From contig NZ_CP049916.1 in assembly GCF_011578285.1 (NCBI RefSeq), positions 806,001-870,000 of the forward strand: a DNA stretch of 64,000 bases, read 5' to 3'. The stretch is from Acinetobacter lanii. GTDB taxonomy: Bacteria; Pseudomonadota; Gammaproteobacteria; Pseudomonadales; Moraxellaceae. Shown piece after piece: positions 9,998-20,452 of this stretch. Numbering within the stretch: position 1 is the first letter of the stretch; the number at the start of each line of letters is the position of its first letter. The position numbers and the translations under genes were made by a program. Under the pieces are notes generated by a model. The model saw only the letters and a program-made list of their open reading frames with translations. It searched no databases and was not told the origin of the DNA.

Positions 9998-11475
9998 TAT
10001 GCATTCTCCTCAGCAATTGCAGCGCGTTTGGTGTGCCAATCTGTCACTTGTTGATATTGGTGAACCACAGACAACAGTTGTGATTCAGACCAGTAGTTAC
10101 CAATCAACTGTAAGCCCACAGGCAAGTTGTCTTGGTCAAAACCAACAGGCGCATTGATGGCTGGCAGACCCGCCAAGTTCACCGCGATGGTGTAAATGTC
10201 ACCTAAGTACATTTCAACAGGAGACAAGTTTGCACCAATCTTGTATGCCGTTGTCGGTGCAGAAGGCGCAGCAATCACATCGACAGATTCAAATGCTTTT
10301 AAGAAGTCTTGTTGAATCAAACGACGGACTTTTTGAGCTTTTACGTAATAGGCATCGTAATAACCCGCAGACAGCGCATACGTACCAATCAGGATACGTT
10401 GCTGAACTTCTTTACCAAACCCTTCAGAACGTGAACGTTTGTACAAGTCCATCAAGTCCACAGGATTTTCACAGCGGTAGCCATAACGTACGCCGTCAAA
10501 ACGTTGTAGGTTTGAAGACGCTTCAGCAGGGGCAATCAGGTAATAGGTTGGAACATAGGCATCCGTCATGCTGAGATCAATCTCAACCAAGGTTGCACCC
10601 ATCTCTTCCAATTTTTTCAACGATTCTTCAACACGGGCTTTCACCTCAGCATCTAAGCCAGCCACATTGAAGTATTGTTTTGGAATACCAATACGTAAAC
10701 CTTTGATAGACGTGCCACTTAAGTTGGCAACATAGTCATCAACTTCTTTATTCACCGAAGTTGAGTCTTTGGCATCATGACCCGCAATCACGTTCATGAG
10801 GTAAGCACAGTCTTCAGCCGAACGTGCCATTGGACCACCTTGATCCAGTGATGATGCATAGGCGATCATACCGAAGCGGGACACACGACCATAGGTGGGT
10901 TTAAGACCCGTTAAACCACAGAAAGAGGCAGGTTGACGAATCGAACCCCCTGTATCCGTACCTGTCGCGATTGGGGCTAAATCAGCAGCCACTGCAGCAG
11001 CAGAACCGCCCGAAGAACCGCCCGGAACACGGTCTAAAGCCCATGGGTTTTTGGTCGCGCCAAAGTACGAACTTTCCGAGGTTGAACCCATGGCAAATTC
11101 GTCCATGTTCACTTTACCTAAAGTGACCAAACCTGCAGCTTTACCTTTCGCGACAACCGTTGCATCGTAAGGTGAAATAAAGTTGTCTAAAATCTTAGAA
11201 CCCGCTGTGGTTTTGATGCCTTTGGTACAGAAAATATCCTTATGCGCCAAAGGAATACCGCTCAGTAAACCGGCATTTCCGGCTTTGATCGCAGCGTCCG
11301 CAGCATCTGCTTCTGCCAATGCAAACTCAGGCGTTACCGTTACATAGGATTGAACTTGAGCGTCAATTTTTGCAATACGGTCTAAATAATGTTGAGTCAA
11401 TTCGCGTGATGAAAACTGTGCAGTTTTTAAACCTTCAGCCATTTCACGAATCGATAAGCGATGTAAATCAGTCAT
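9997..11475 (-). CDS. gatA: Asp/Glu-tRNA amidotransferase subunit A
   Basis: GatA, 492 residues, the glutaminase/amidase subunit that releases ammonia from glutamine and channels it to GatB. The amidase-signature triad is complete: Lys79 in AHKDIF, Ser154 in GGSSGGS (residues 152-158) and Ser178 in TGTDTGGS. The start at ATG 11475 gives the standard N-terminus. It lies 49 bases downstream of gatC and overlaps gatB by one base. Several long antisense frames cross this gene but are only shadows. Confidence 0.97.
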   Translation of the reverse strand: MTDLHRLSIREMAEGLKTAQFSSRELTQHYLDRIAKIDAQVQSYVTVTPEFALAEADAADAAIKAGNAGLLSGIPLAHKDIFCTKGIKTTAGSKILDNFISPYDATVVAKGKAAGLVTLGKVNMDEFAMGSTSESSYFGATKNPWALDRVPGGSSGGSAAAVAADLAPIATGTDTGGSIRQPASFCGLTGLKPTYGRVSRFGMIAYASSLDQGGPMARSAEDCAYLMNVIAGHDAKDSTSVNKEVDDYVANLSGTSIKGLRIGIPKQYFNVAGLDAEVKARVEESLKKLEEMGATLVEIDLSMTDAYVPTYYLIAPAEASSNLQRFDGVRYGYRCENPVDLMDLYKRSRSEGFGKEVQQRILIGTYALSAGYYDAYYVKAQKVRRLIQQDFLKAFESVDVIAAPSAPTTAYKIGANLSPVEMYLGDIYTIAVNLAGLPAINAPVGFDQDNLPVGLQLIGNYWSESQLLSVVHQYQQVTDWHTKRAAIAEENA

Positions 11476-11524
11476 AAGTTCAATTCTTTACGTTCAAATT
11501 TAAAATAGGTGTGCTGAGCTAAAA

Positions 11525-11839
11525 TTATTCAATCACGCGTGGAACAAGGTACAAGCCGTCTTGTGTTGCAGGTGCAACAGCTTGATATTCTTCACGATGA
11601 TTGGTTTCAGCAACCACGTCTTCACGTAAGGGTTGGGGATTGTCAAATGGACTTTTCAGTGGCTCAACACCATCGGTATTGATGCCTTTTAAAGTTTCCA
11701 TCATTCCTAAAATTTTATTGAGACTTTGAGCATATTCAGCAGATTGAGTTTCGTCTAAAGACAAACGCGCTAAATGCGCGATACTAGAAACGGTTTGTGC
11801 ATTTAAATCTGCAGAATGCTGAGCATCCGATGTTGACAT
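11525..11839 (-). CDS. gatC: Asp/Glu-tRNA amidotransferase subunit C
   Basis: GatC, 104 residues, the small subunit that wraps around GatA and GatB and stabilises the complex. The family core is present: VSSIAHLARLSLDE near residue 17 and the C-terminal LREDVV and DGLYLVPRVIE. It is slightly longer than usual because of a polar N-terminus. An AGGT-containing ribosome binding site precedes the ATG. It is first in the operon and diverges from mreB across 134 bases that must hold both promoters. Confidence 0.95.
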   Translation of the reverse strand: MSTSDAQHSADLNAQTVSSIAHLARLSLDETQSAEYAQSLNKILGMMETLKGINTDGVEPLKSPFDNPQPLREDVVAETNHREEYQAVAPATQDGLYLVPRVIE

Positions 11840-11964
11840 GATGTCTTACCTAATCAGTATTAAAAAATATTCAAAATATCATGCGTTATAATAAGCGATT
11901 GACTTGTTCAAAGCATCACATTTAGTTAAAGTTGCCATCTTACGTCCATATAACGTTTAACTGA

Positions 11965-13020
<1,056 letters not shown>

Positions 13021-13035
13021 GTTAGGGATCAGGCG

Positions 13036-13893
13036 GTGCAACCGAATCTTTTTTCAAGACAACCGCCATCTTTTCGCTCTTTCATCATTGCGGTGGTTGC
13101 GTGTTTTGTGGTGCTGATGTTCAATTGGCGTATGCCACAATTCATTCAACCGGCAAGAGATGTCTTGTACGCGGCATATAATCCGATTTATGCCCTCGCA
13201 AGTTATCCAGTATTATCGAAAGAATGGCTAAATCAACAAACCAAATCTGAAGGGCAGTTGCGTCGTGAAAATACTGCGATGCAGGCTGAGCTGCTTCAGG
13301 CGCAAGTGCGTCTACAAAAATTATCAGAACTGTCTGCTGAAAATACCCGTTTAAGAGGTTTACTCGATACACCGCTGATTATTGATGGGCGTATGGAAAT
13401 TTCAGAGGTGATTGGGACTGATGCAGACCCGTTACGTCATATTATTATTATCAATCGAGGGGCTGCAAACCACTTGAAAGTGGGGCAGACGGTACTCGAT
13501 GACCAAGGGATCATGGGGCAAATCATCAATGTTTATCCGCATAGTAGTCGGGTGATGTTGCTGTCAGATAAAGAGCATTCGCTGTCTGTGCGTTTAGAAA
13601 GTTCAGGCATGCGTGCGATTGTGTCAGGGACGGGTGATTTGGGACGATTAAAAATGGAATACGTCCCGACCAGTTCAAATCTAAAAGTGGGCGATAAGGT
13701 CTATAGTTCCGGTTTAGGTCAACATTTCCCTGCCGGCTATTTGGTGGGAACGGTGTCTAAAGTGAAACGTGAAAACACCGGTGAATTTGCCCAGATTGAT
13801 GTGAAACCTGCGGCACAATTGGCAGGTGGTCATCATGTGGTGGTGTTGTTCTCAGATTCATTAGCGATGGAGCAGCCAAATGCTCAGCGCTAA
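13036..13893 (+). CDS. mreC: Rod-shape determining protein MreC
   Basis: MreC, 285 residues, an inner-membrane protein with a large periplasmic domain that links MreB to the elongasome. It has one membrane segment (about residues 15-33), a coiled coil (about 70-105, ENTAMQAELLQAQVRLQKL) and the beta-barrel domain with GQTVLDDQGIMGQII. It begins with GTG at 13036. The 3' end overlaps mreD by 14 bases, so translation is probably coupled. Confidence 0.95.
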   Translation: MQPNLFSRQPPSFRSFIIAVVACFVVLMFNWRMPQFIQPARDVLYAAYNPIYALASYPVLSKEWLNQQTKSEGQLRRENTAMQAELLQAQVRLQKLSELSAENTRLRGLLDTPLIIDGRMEISEVIGTDADPLRHIIIINRGAANHLKVGQTVLDDQGIMGQIINVYPHSSRVMLLSDKEHSLSVRLESSGMRAIVSGTGDLGRLKMEYVPTSSNLKVGDKVYSSGLGQHFPAGYLVGTVSKVKRENTGEFAQIDVKPAAQLAGGHHVVVLFSDSLAMEQPNAQR

Positions 13894-14374
13894 ACGTTTA
13901 AGCAAAGATCAATCCAAAGACCCGTTATTGGTGATGGTGATCTCGATCATCATCTGTTCAGTGTTGGTGGTCTATCCACTGTCCTATAGCTTTGCAGGAT
14001 GGCGACCGCTGATCATGCTGATGGTGACCTTGTTTTGGGTGCTGTGTCAGCCGACGTGGTGTGGGGTGTGGTTTGCTTTTGCAATGGGTTTGTTTAGTGA
14101 TCTGTTGCTCGATGCCCCCTTGGGACTCCATGCCTTAAGTTATGTTTTGATCACTTTTATTACCCGTTATTTTACCCGTGAACGTCGTGTCATGACTTTT
14201 GCCAATACTTGGGTGATTGCCAGTTTAGCCATGTTGGCACATTTACTTTACGTGTTGTTGGCACAAGTGATTTCTGAAATGGAGTTTTCCATTACCCGTC
14301 ATTGGCAACCATTGCTCAGCAGTATCTTGCTGTGGCCACTGTTATATTACTGCTTAAGACGATGGCGCGTTTAA
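13880..14374 (+). CDS. mreD: Rod-shape determining protein MreD
   Basis: MreD, 164 residues, a small polytopic membrane protein of the elongasome with about five membrane segments. The call rests on position after mreC, size, and family-like elements such as GLFSDLLLDAPLGLHAL. The ATG at 13880 lies inside the end of mreC; the short basic N-terminus (KRLSKDQSKDP) precedes the first membrane helix. The gene overlaps the following maf by 13 bases. Confidence 0.93.
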   Translation: MLSAKRLSKDQSKDPLLVMVISIIICSVLVVYPLSYSFAGWRPLIMLMVTLFWVLCQPTWCGVWFAFAMGLFSDLLLDAPLGLHALSYVLITFITRYFTRERRVMTFANTWVIASLAMLAHLLYVLLAQVISEMEFSITRHWQPLLSSILLWPLLYYCLRRWRV

Positions 14375-14937
14375 TTTTGGCGTCGAGTTCACCTCGGCGC
14401 AAAGAATTGCTTGAACAAGTCGGACTGAGCTTTGATGTGTACAGTCCTGACATCGATGAATCTGTATTCATCAATGAGCAGATTGAACCGTATGTAGAGC
14501 GTTTAGCGCGGCAAAAAGCACAGGCGGTTTTGTCACAGTTTCCTGATGCCACGGTCATTGCGGCAGACACCAGTTTGGTGTTCAATCAGCAGATTATGGG
14601 TAAGCCCGAATCGAAACAACATGCTTTTGAGATTTGGACCCAATTGTCAGGTCGTGAGCATGCCGTGTTGAGTGGGGTCTGTGTGGCGAATGCACAACAC
14701 AGTATAACGGCTGTGGTTCGCACACAGGTTGAATTTCAAGTGCTCAGCCATCAAATGATGGAAGACTATTGGGCCACTGGTGAGCCAATTGGCAAAGCAG
14801 GGGGCTATGCCATTCAAGGTTATGCAGCACAATGGATCCCGCGCATAGACGGGAGCTATAGCAATGTGGTCGGTTTGCCTTTGCATGAAACCTTAGCCTT
14901 GCTCAAGCAGTTGAACGAATACAGTGAATATGCGTGA
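14362..14937 (+). CDS. Maf-type nucleotide pyrophosphatase (YhdE-like)
   Basis: A 191-residue Maf family enzyme, a cytoplasmic nucleoside triphosphate pyrophosphatase acting on dTTP/UTP or modified nucleotides. The SSSPRRKELL loop (residues 8-17), Asp69 in AADT and MGKPESKQHA (79-88) are the conserved elements. The start is ATG 14362, which overlaps mreD by 13 bases; an in-frame upstream ATG at 14302 would add 20 residues that belong to mreD sequence and not to the fold. Its place between mreD and rng is the usual one for the YhdE branch, so the dTTP/UTP specificity is inferred from context. Confidence 0.92.
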   Translation: MARLILASSSPRRKELLEQVGLSFDVYSPDIDESVFINEQIEPYVERLARQKAQAVLSQFPDATVIAADTSLVFNQQIMGKPESKQHAFEIWTQLSGREHAVLSGVCVANAQHSITAVVRTQVEFQVLSHQMMEDYWATGEPIGKAGGYAIQGYAAQWIPRIDGSYSNVVGLPLHETLALLKQLNEYSEYA

Positions 14938-15070
14938 TTGACCGATGATGTTGATCACACGCTTGCTTTTAACATTCTGATGATTTCTCAAAATAAAACC
15001 ATAAAGAGGGATAGAAGAAGGTTGGAAGGATGCCATGAAAAGAATTTTTATAATGTATTGAGTATTTTTT

Positions 15071-16525
15071 ATGTCTGATGAGTTGTTGATTAACGTCACA
15101 CCGACTGAATGTCGGGTGGCTTTAATTGAAAATGGCACGGTGAATGAGCTTTTTGTCGAACGGACAGCCAAGCGCGGTCTGGTTGGCAATATTTATAAAG
15201 CCAAAGTCGTGCGCGTATTGCCGGGCATGCAAGCTGCGTTTGTCGATATTGGGCTATCTCGTACTGCTTTCTTGCATATCAATGATATGGTGTGGCCGCG
15301 CAATCAGCCCACACCCAATGTATTTGAGCTGTTGCAACCGGGTCAGATTCTGACCGTTCAAGTCATGAAAGATATGCTCGGTACTAAAGGGGCAAGACTG
15401 TCGACTGACCTGTCGATTCCTTCGCGTTATTTGGTGATGATGCCCTATGGACACCATACTGGGGTGTCGCAAAAAATCGAATCTGAAGAAGAACGTGATC
15501 GCTTACGTGCCATCATTGAGCGTATTCAAGCTCAACATAAACTTCCGGGTTCTGTGATTGTGCGTACTGCGGCAGAGGGCATTGAAGAACAGGCCATTGC
15601 GCAAGACATGGCCTATTTGGCGAAACTGTGGGAATTTATTCAACGCAAACAAAAGAGCTTGATTGTTCCCTCATTGGTGTTTGAAGAACTACCGCTACCA
15701 CAACGTATCATTCGTGATTTAGCCAATGAAGACACGGCAAAAATCCAAGTCGACTCGAAAGAAGTGTTTCAAAAGCTCAAAGAATTCGTGGATGAATTTG
15801 TCCCATTGATGAGCGATCGCCTGAAACATTATCCGGGTGAATGTCCAATCTTCGATTTATACAATGTTGAAGCCGATATTCAAAAGGCGTTGCAAACCCG
15901 TGTGGCACTGAAGTCCGGTGGTTATCTGATGATTGATCAGACCGAAGCCATGACCACGATTGATGTGAATACAGGTTCTTATGTCGGCGGTCGTTCTTTA
16001 GAGGACACCGTTTTTAAAACCAATATGGAAGCCACTCAAGTGATCGTGCGCCAACTGCGCTTACGGAATCTAGGGGGCATTATCATTATTGACTTTATTG
16101 ATATGCAAGAAGCGTCACACCGTGAAGAAGTGTTGCAGCAGTTTGAACGTGTGCTTGAAAAAGACCATGCCAAAACCAAAATCACTCAAGTGTCGGAACT
16201 GGGTTTGGTCGAAATGACACGTAAAAGAACACGTGAATCATTGGAACATTTGTTATGTGAATCGTGTCCAACCTGTCAGGGGCGTGGTTTTGTCAAATCT
16301 GCTGAGACCGTATGTTACGAAATCTTTCGAGAAATCATGCGTTATGCCCGAGATTTCCAATCCAAGAGTGGCTTTACTGTCGTTGCACACCCGCAAGTGG
16401 TGGATCGTTTGCTCACCCAAGAAGCCACGGCAGTGTCTGATTTAGAACATTTTGTGAATCGTGTCATAAAATTCCAAGTCGAAAATTTATACACGCAAGA
16501 GCAATACGATATCATTCTCAACTGA
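15071..16525 (+). CDS. rng: Ribonuclease G
   Basis: RNase G, 484 residues, the endoribonuclease that matures 16S rRNA 5' ends and degrades some mRNAs. The order is an S1-like domain (about 38-120, RVLPGMQAAFVDIGLSR), the RNase H-like/DNase I-like catalytic domain with metal-binding TIDVNTGSYVG and IIIDFIDM, and a zinc-link CPTCQGRG near residue 400. The size and absence of a long C-terminal scaffold exclude RNase E. It is the last gene of the mre-maf-rng cluster, with 133 bases after maf. Confidence 0.95.
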   Translation: MSDELLINVTPTECRVALIENGTVNELFVERTAKRGLVGNIYKAKVVRVLPGMQAAFVDIGLSRTAFLHINDMVWPRNQPTPNVFELLQPGQILTVQVMKDMLGTKGARLSTDLSIPSRYLVMMPYGHHTGVSQKIESEEERDRLRAIIERIQAQHKLPGSVIVRTAAEGIEEQAIAQDMAYLAKLWEFIQRKQKSLIVPSLVFEELPLPQRIIRDLANEDTAKIQVDSKEVFQKLKEFVDEFVPLMSDRLKHYPGECPIFDLYNVEADIQKALQTRVALKSGGYLMIDQTEAMTTIDVNTGSYVGGRSLEDTVFKTNMEATQVIVRQLRLRNLGGIIIIDFIDMQEASHREEVLQQFERVLEKDHAKTKITQVSELGLVEMTRKRTRESLEHLLCESCPTCQGRGFVKSAETVCYEIFREIMRYARDFQSKSGFTVVAHPQVVDRLLTQEATAVSDLEHFVNRVIKFQVENLYTQEQYDIILN

Positions 16526-16528
16526 AAT

Positions 16529-16559
16529 TGTAACAGGATATCGTTAAACACTTGTTACA
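16529..16559. promoter_or_regulatory. Inverted repeat between rng and a small gene
   Basis: TGTAACA at 16529-16535 and TGTTACA at 16553-16559 form a perfect 7-base inverted repeat separated by 17 bases, starting just after the rng stop. No T-run follows, so it is not a classical terminator. It may be an operator for the 57-residue gene at 16683 or a weak mRNA hairpin. Confidence 0.3.
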
Positions 16560-16682
16560 TCTGAAATTTTACATTTGTGCTTGATTTCACAATACTAGGG
16601 GACATAAAGAATTAAGTAGCCATAGGCGTTGCACTGCTGAAGTTTTGCAAGTGCTCAACGTTCTTAGCAAGTGAGGTCAAAC

Positions 16683-16856
16683 ATGAATATAGCAGAACAA
16701 ATGATTAATCAAGGTATAAAACACGTTCTTGAAGCTCAACATAAAAATGCATGTGTGATGGTCAATGAACATGGTCATGAAGTGCATGTCACCAAAGCCA
16801 TGGTGGTTGCAGCATGCCAACAACTGTTGAATCAGTGTCGTAATATTAAAAACTAA
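16683..16856 (+). CDS. Small conserved-looking protein of unknown function
   Basis: A 57-residue soluble protein with a helical look (NIAEQMINQGIKHVLEAQ) and a central VMVNEHGHEVHVT strand-like stretch containing three His; two Cys are near the C-terminus. I do not recognise the family. The ATG at 16683 has TGAGGT six bases upstream, a good ribosome binding site, and favours this start over a GTG twelve bases upstream. The gene is followed at once by a hairpin, which also supports it being expressed. Confidence 0.6.
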   Translation: MNIAEQMINQGIKHVLEAQHKNACVMVNEHGHEVHVTKAMVVAACQQLLNQCRNIKN

Positions 16857-16878
16857 GGGGCATAGATCTAGCCCCTTA
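16854..16878 (+). terminator. Hairpin after the 57-residue gene
   Basis: TAAGGGGC (16854-16861) pairs with GCCCCTTA (16871-16878), starting at the stop codon. The T-run after it is weak, so termination is likely but not certain. Confidence 0.5.
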
Positions 16879-17230
16879 CTTTACTGATAAAGCTCATAAA
16901 AAATAATAAAAATGGCTTTTATCATCAGTTATTTGAGCTGAAATTCGCTTAAAATTAATGCTTAAACGTGTGTCTAAATTTAAGTTATATTCACCTTTAA
17001 TTTTTTATTTTAAGACTCAATTCAATTGCCAGAACTTAAAATATTGAGCTTAAAATATAAAGAATCTTATCAGTTTCGAATCAAGTTAACTTAGCCCAAA
17101 CCTATAGATTTTAAATGCCTTTTCACTGATATATTTATTAAATATCCAACATTCAAACCCTTAAATACATCTAAAAACTAAAGCGGATCAATAAAAGATT
17201 GATCCGCTTTTTTGATTTTATACTGCTCGC
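16857..17230. other. Intergenic, AT-rich
   Basis: About 370 bases between converging genes. It holds two hairpins, one after the small gene and one at the end of the wax synthase gene; the AT-rich centre has no recognisable feature. Confidence 0.4.
17180..17213. terminator. Terminator of wax ester synthase gene
   Basis: A 13-base perfect stem (17180-17192 with 17098-equivalent arm at 17198-17210) with loop AAAAG, followed by T on the plus side and, on the minus strand, by AGTTTTT. It lies just past the atfA stop. Confidence 0.75.
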
Positions 17231-18640
17231 TTAGGCGTGGGTTTTTAACGCATTATTTTCAGTAGCTTCTGTTGCGTTATTTTTAGGCATTTGATCGGCA
17301 ATGATGCTTTCAAAACGCACAATTTCATCTTCCAAATGTGTCAGTAGGTTTTGCATTTTGGGTAAAGCATTTCGGCAACCGGTCAGTCCGACTTCAAGTT
17401 TATCGAGGTAACTGGTCATGGTGATGTTCAATGCTTGTCCATCCAAAACGATTGAAGCCGGGTAGAGTGCTTCGAGTTTAGCACCATTCCAATACAGGCT
17501 TTCAGTCGGTCCCGGGACATTCGAAATCACGATATTAAAGGCCTGACGTTTTGGCATCATCCCGGAGATAATGTTTAAACCAGCAGCACCATAAATAAAC
17601 GCACTATAGTTCAAAATTTGATTAGAGGTCATACGGCGGAAACGAGTTTTAGCATTTTTCACGCTGCGAGTAATGATCTCTAAGCGTTCAAGCGGATCCT
17701 CTTTGTGCGTCGCCAAATTGGCTAAAATCATGGTAATGCGGTTGCTCATATCTGAGCTGTCATCACGCACAGAGGCAGGCACCATGGCAATCAAAGGTTT
17801 TTTCGGCAGTGCATTTTGCGAGAGTAAATATTCACGCAATGCACCGGCACACACTGCCAAAATAATATCGTTAATGGTCACATCTAAATGTTTCGCAATA
17901 TGCCGTAAACGGTCAAACTCAAATGATTGTGCAGCAAAGCGACGCGATGAGCTGACCCGTTGATTAAGCAAGCTACTCGGTGCTTGGAAACTTGACACAT
18001 AGTCCGGATTTTTCATTTCCTTAAACACAGTCTGGTACAGCTCTTGAGTCACCCGTGGTGCAATTTCTAACTGTTGCTTAACGGTATTGAAAATACCTTT
18101 GACTAAACCTGTCTTCGGGTCTTTTAAACGTTTGGCACGTTTACCTTCCACACACCATAAGGGCACAATGCTTTTTTCATCAGGATCTGAAGACAGCGAT
18201 TTTTGAATCAAACGCATACCTGCTACGCCATCCACCATGGCATGATGAATCTTGAAGTACATGGCAAAGCGGTTGCCTTCAATCCCTTCAATAATATGGC
18301 AACTCCACAGCGGTTTAGCACGGTCGATCAAGGTGCTGTGCTCTTGTGAAATATAGACCAAAAGTTCACGAATACGCCCCGGATGAGGCAAGGCAATATG
18401 ACGAAAATGATGGTCAATATCAAATTCAGTGTCTTCGTCCCAAAACAGCCCATTTAAACGATTATTAAATGGAGGAATCGGCATACATTTGGATTGACGA
18501 ATATCTGCGACTAAATCTTGAATAAAGGTACTTGGGGCATCTTCAGGAATTTGAAACAGGAACAAACCGCCGACATGCATCGGTTGTTGGCGTTTTTCTA
18601 ATGATAAAAAAATAAAATCAAGCGGGTGTAGGGGGCGCAT
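17231..18640 (-). CDS. atfA: Wax ester synthase/diacylglycerol acyltransferase AtfA
   Basis: A 469-residue WS/DGAT that joins acyl-CoA to fatty alcohols or diacylglycerol and makes storage lipid at the cytoplasmic face of the membrane. The acyltransferase motif HHAMVDG is at residues 132-138. From memory the sequence closely follows A. baylyi AtfA along its length (for example RPLHPLDFIFLSLEKRQQP near the start and NVPGPTESLYWNGA). The ATG at 18640 gives that N-terminus; the frame extends six codons to a GTG at 18658 whose GTGAGG is more likely the ribosome binding site. It is a single gene with its own terminator. Confidence 0.93.
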   Translation of the reverse strand: MRPLHPLDFIFLSLEKRQQPMHVGGLFLFQIPEDAPSTFIQDLVADIRQSKCMPIPPFNNRLNGLFWDEDTEFDIDHHFRHIALPHPGRIRELLVYISQEHSTLIDRAKPLWSCHIIEGIEGNRFAMYFKIHHAMVDGVAGMRLIQKSLSSDPDEKSIVPLWCVEGKRAKRLKDPKTGLVKGIFNTVKQQLEIAPRVTQELYQTVFKEMKNPDYVSSFQAPSSLLNQRVSSSRRFAAQSFEFDRLRHIAKHLDVTINDIILAVCAGALREYLLSQNALPKKPLIAMVPASVRDDSSDMSNRITMILANLATHKEDPLERLEIITRSVKNAKTRFRRMTSNQILNYSAFIYGAAGLNIISGMMPKRQAFNIVISNVPGPTESLYWNGAKLEALYPASIVLDGQALNITMTSYLDKLEVGLTGCRNALPKMQNLLTHLEDEIVRFESIIADQMPKNNATEATENNALKTHA

Positions 18641-18760
18641 GGTTGGGGTCTGCCTCACTGCAAATTTATCTATAAATTCTTGTTTGAATTATATGTCCGT
18701 TGACTCAGTATATTACGTTTTTAGCCGAAATTGCCAAAGCTTTTGCTGAACGTTGGGTTT

Positions 18761-18788
18761 AAAAAAAGCCACTTTAGGTCAGTGGCTT
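18761..18788 (-). terminator. Terminator of cysH
   Basis: An 8-base stem (18766-18773 with 18781-18788), 7-base loop, followed on the minus strand by seven T. It lies 20 bases past the cysH stop. Confidence 0.8.
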
Positions 18789-18808
18789 AATTTTTGATTC
18801 TTAAGACA

Positions 18809-19543
18809 TTATTTCTTTAAATTACCCGAATGCAAACCGCACTCTTTATGGGTGGCTTCTTCCCACCACCAACGACCTTCACGTTCATGCTGATTGGGTA
18901 AAACTGGACGGGTACACGGTTCACAGCCAATGGAGGTGAATCCACGTTCATGCAATGGGTTATAAGGAATTTCCATCATACGAATGTAATTCCAAACATC
19001 TGCACTTGTCCAATTGGCAAGCGGATTGTATTTAATCAATTGCTTACCTTCGCCTGAAAAACCGGCATCGGCTTGAATAACCGGAATGTCGGTACGGGTG
19101 CCAGGGCTTTGGTCTTTACGTTGACCGGTAATCCAACCATCTAAAGTCGCGAGTTTTTTACGTAAAGGTTGCACCTTACGAATACCGCAACATTCTTTGT
19201 GGTCATCTTGATAAAAGCTGAACAAGCCTTTTTCATTGACCAAGTTTTGTATCGCTTCAGCTTCAGGAAAGCAGATTTCGATTTGAATATTGTAATGCTT
19301 ACGTACCGTTTCAATGAATTGATAGGTTTCTGCATGTAAACGTCCGGTGTCTAAGCTAAACACTCGAAATGGTTTACCTAAATTGTGTGCCATATCAATC
19401 AGCACCACATCTTCAGCACCTGAAAATGAAATGGCAATTTCACCTTGTTGATTTAAGGCAAGTTCTAAAATTTCGGAAGGAGATTTATCTGCATATTCAG
19501 ATGCAAGCGCATCCACAAGATCAATCGTTGGAATGGCAGTCAT
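18809..19543 (-). CDS. cysH: Assimilatory (phospho)adenylylsulfate reductase
   Basis: A 244-residue CysH that reduces activated sulfate to sulfite in cysteine synthesis. The PP-loop is SFSGAEDVV (residues 39-47). Cys118-Cys119 in KECCGIRK together with Cys207 and Cys210 in CEPC are the four ligands of a [4Fe-4S] cluster, and Cys235 in ECGLH is the catalytic cysteine. This set marks the adenylylsulfate (APS) type; classical enteric PAPS reductases lack the cluster cysteines. The ATG at 19543 has AGGAGC five bases upstream. It is a single gene. Confidence 0.93.
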   Translation of the reverse strand: MTAIPTIDLVDALASEYADKSPSEILELALNQQGEIAISFSGAEDVVLIDMAHNLGKPFRVFSLDTGRLHAETYQFIETVRKHYNIQIEICFPEAEAIQNLVNEKGLFSFYQDDHKECCGIRKVQPLRKKLATLDGWITGQRKDQSPGTRTDIPVIQADAGFSGEGKQLIKYNPLANWTSADVWNYIRMMEIPYNPLHERGFTSIGCEPCTRPVLPNQHEREGRWWWEEATHKECGLHSGNLKK

Positions 19544-19753
19544 GTCTGCTCCTGGCAATTAGCTTGAAGCTATCAATATTTTTTAAAAATCAAAATTATT
19601 CTAAAGCAAAAAGCGATTATTTACTGCATAGATAAGTGATAAGGCTTATCAAAAAAATAGAAGTAAAACACCCGATTGAGCTGAATGAACTGACGGATCT
19701 TGGTGCTATGATATTCGCCAAATTTAAGATCAATAATACAAGAGGGTGTTGCA

Positions 19754-20371
19754 ATGGAAATCGTGTGTCTTGATTTGGAAGGGGTTTTGGTTCCTGAAAT
19801 TTGGATCAACTTTGCAAAAAAAACTGGAATTAAGGAATTAGAAGCGACCACGCGTGATATTCCAGATTATGACGTGCTGATGACGCAACGTTTAAATATC
19901 TTGAAGCAACATGGCTTAGGTCTAAATGATATTCAAGCTGTGATTGCAGACATGGGCCCATTTGAAGGGGCTAAAGAATTTGTAGAATGGGTACGGACCC
20001 ATTTTCAATTGATTATTTTGTCTGATACGTTCTATGAGTTTGCGCATCCATTGATGCAGCAACTGGGTTGGCCTACCATCTTCTGTCATAAGTTAGAAAC
20101 CGATGAAAATGGTATGATCGCCGCCTATAAATTACGTCAACCTGATCAAAAACGCGAAGCAGTCAAAGCCCTCCATGGCTTAAACTTCCGCGTGATTGCG
20201 GCAGGGGATTCGTATAACGATACCACTATGCTCGGTGAAGCGGATGCTGGATTCTTGTTTGATGCCCCAGATAACGTGATTGCAGAGTTTCCACAGTTCC
20301 CGCCAATCCACGGTTATGCAGCATTAAAAGAGGCGATTCGTAAAGCCTCGGTTCGTGATATTCCAGCTTAA
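19754..20371 (+). CDS. thrH: ThrH: phosphoserine phosphatase / homoserine phosphotransferase
   Basis: A 205-residue HAD-superfamily protein matching ThrH of Pseudomonas, which can dephosphorylate phosphoserine and transfer the phosphate to homoserine. The first motif is DLEGV with Asp7 and Glu9, the ThrH variant of DxDxT, and the fourth is AAGDSYNDTTML. GAGGG precedes the ATG at good spacing. It is a single gene ending in a strong bidirectional terminator. Confidence 0.92.
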   Translation: MEIVCLDLEGVLVPEIWINFAKKTGIKELEATTRDIPDYDVLMTQRLNILKQHGLGLNDIQAVIADMGPFEGAKEFVEWVRTHFQLIILSDTFYEFAHPLMQQLGWPTIFCHKLETDENGMIAAYKLRQPDQKREAVKALHGLNFRVIAAGDSYNDTTMLGEADAGFLFDAPDNVIAEFPQFPPIHGYAALKEAIRKASVRDIPA

Positions 20372-20384
20372 ACTTACTTAAGAT

Positions 20385-20422
20385 AGCCTAAAAAAGAGCG
20401 CTTATGCGCTCTTTTTTAGGCT
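20385..20422. terminator. Bidirectional terminator between thrH and the first FadL-like gene
   Basis: A 17-base perfect stem (20385-20401 with 20406-20422) and a 4-base loop, with internal A-run and T-run. It serves both converging genes. Confidence 0.9.
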
Positions 20423-20452
20423 CTGCGATTCTGAAATGAAGTACAACAGAGA

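Noticed and set aside
10230..10574. 114-codon frame antisense to gatA
   Set aside because: Shadow of a strongly conserved gene; rich in His, Gln and Ser as expected for antisense reading.
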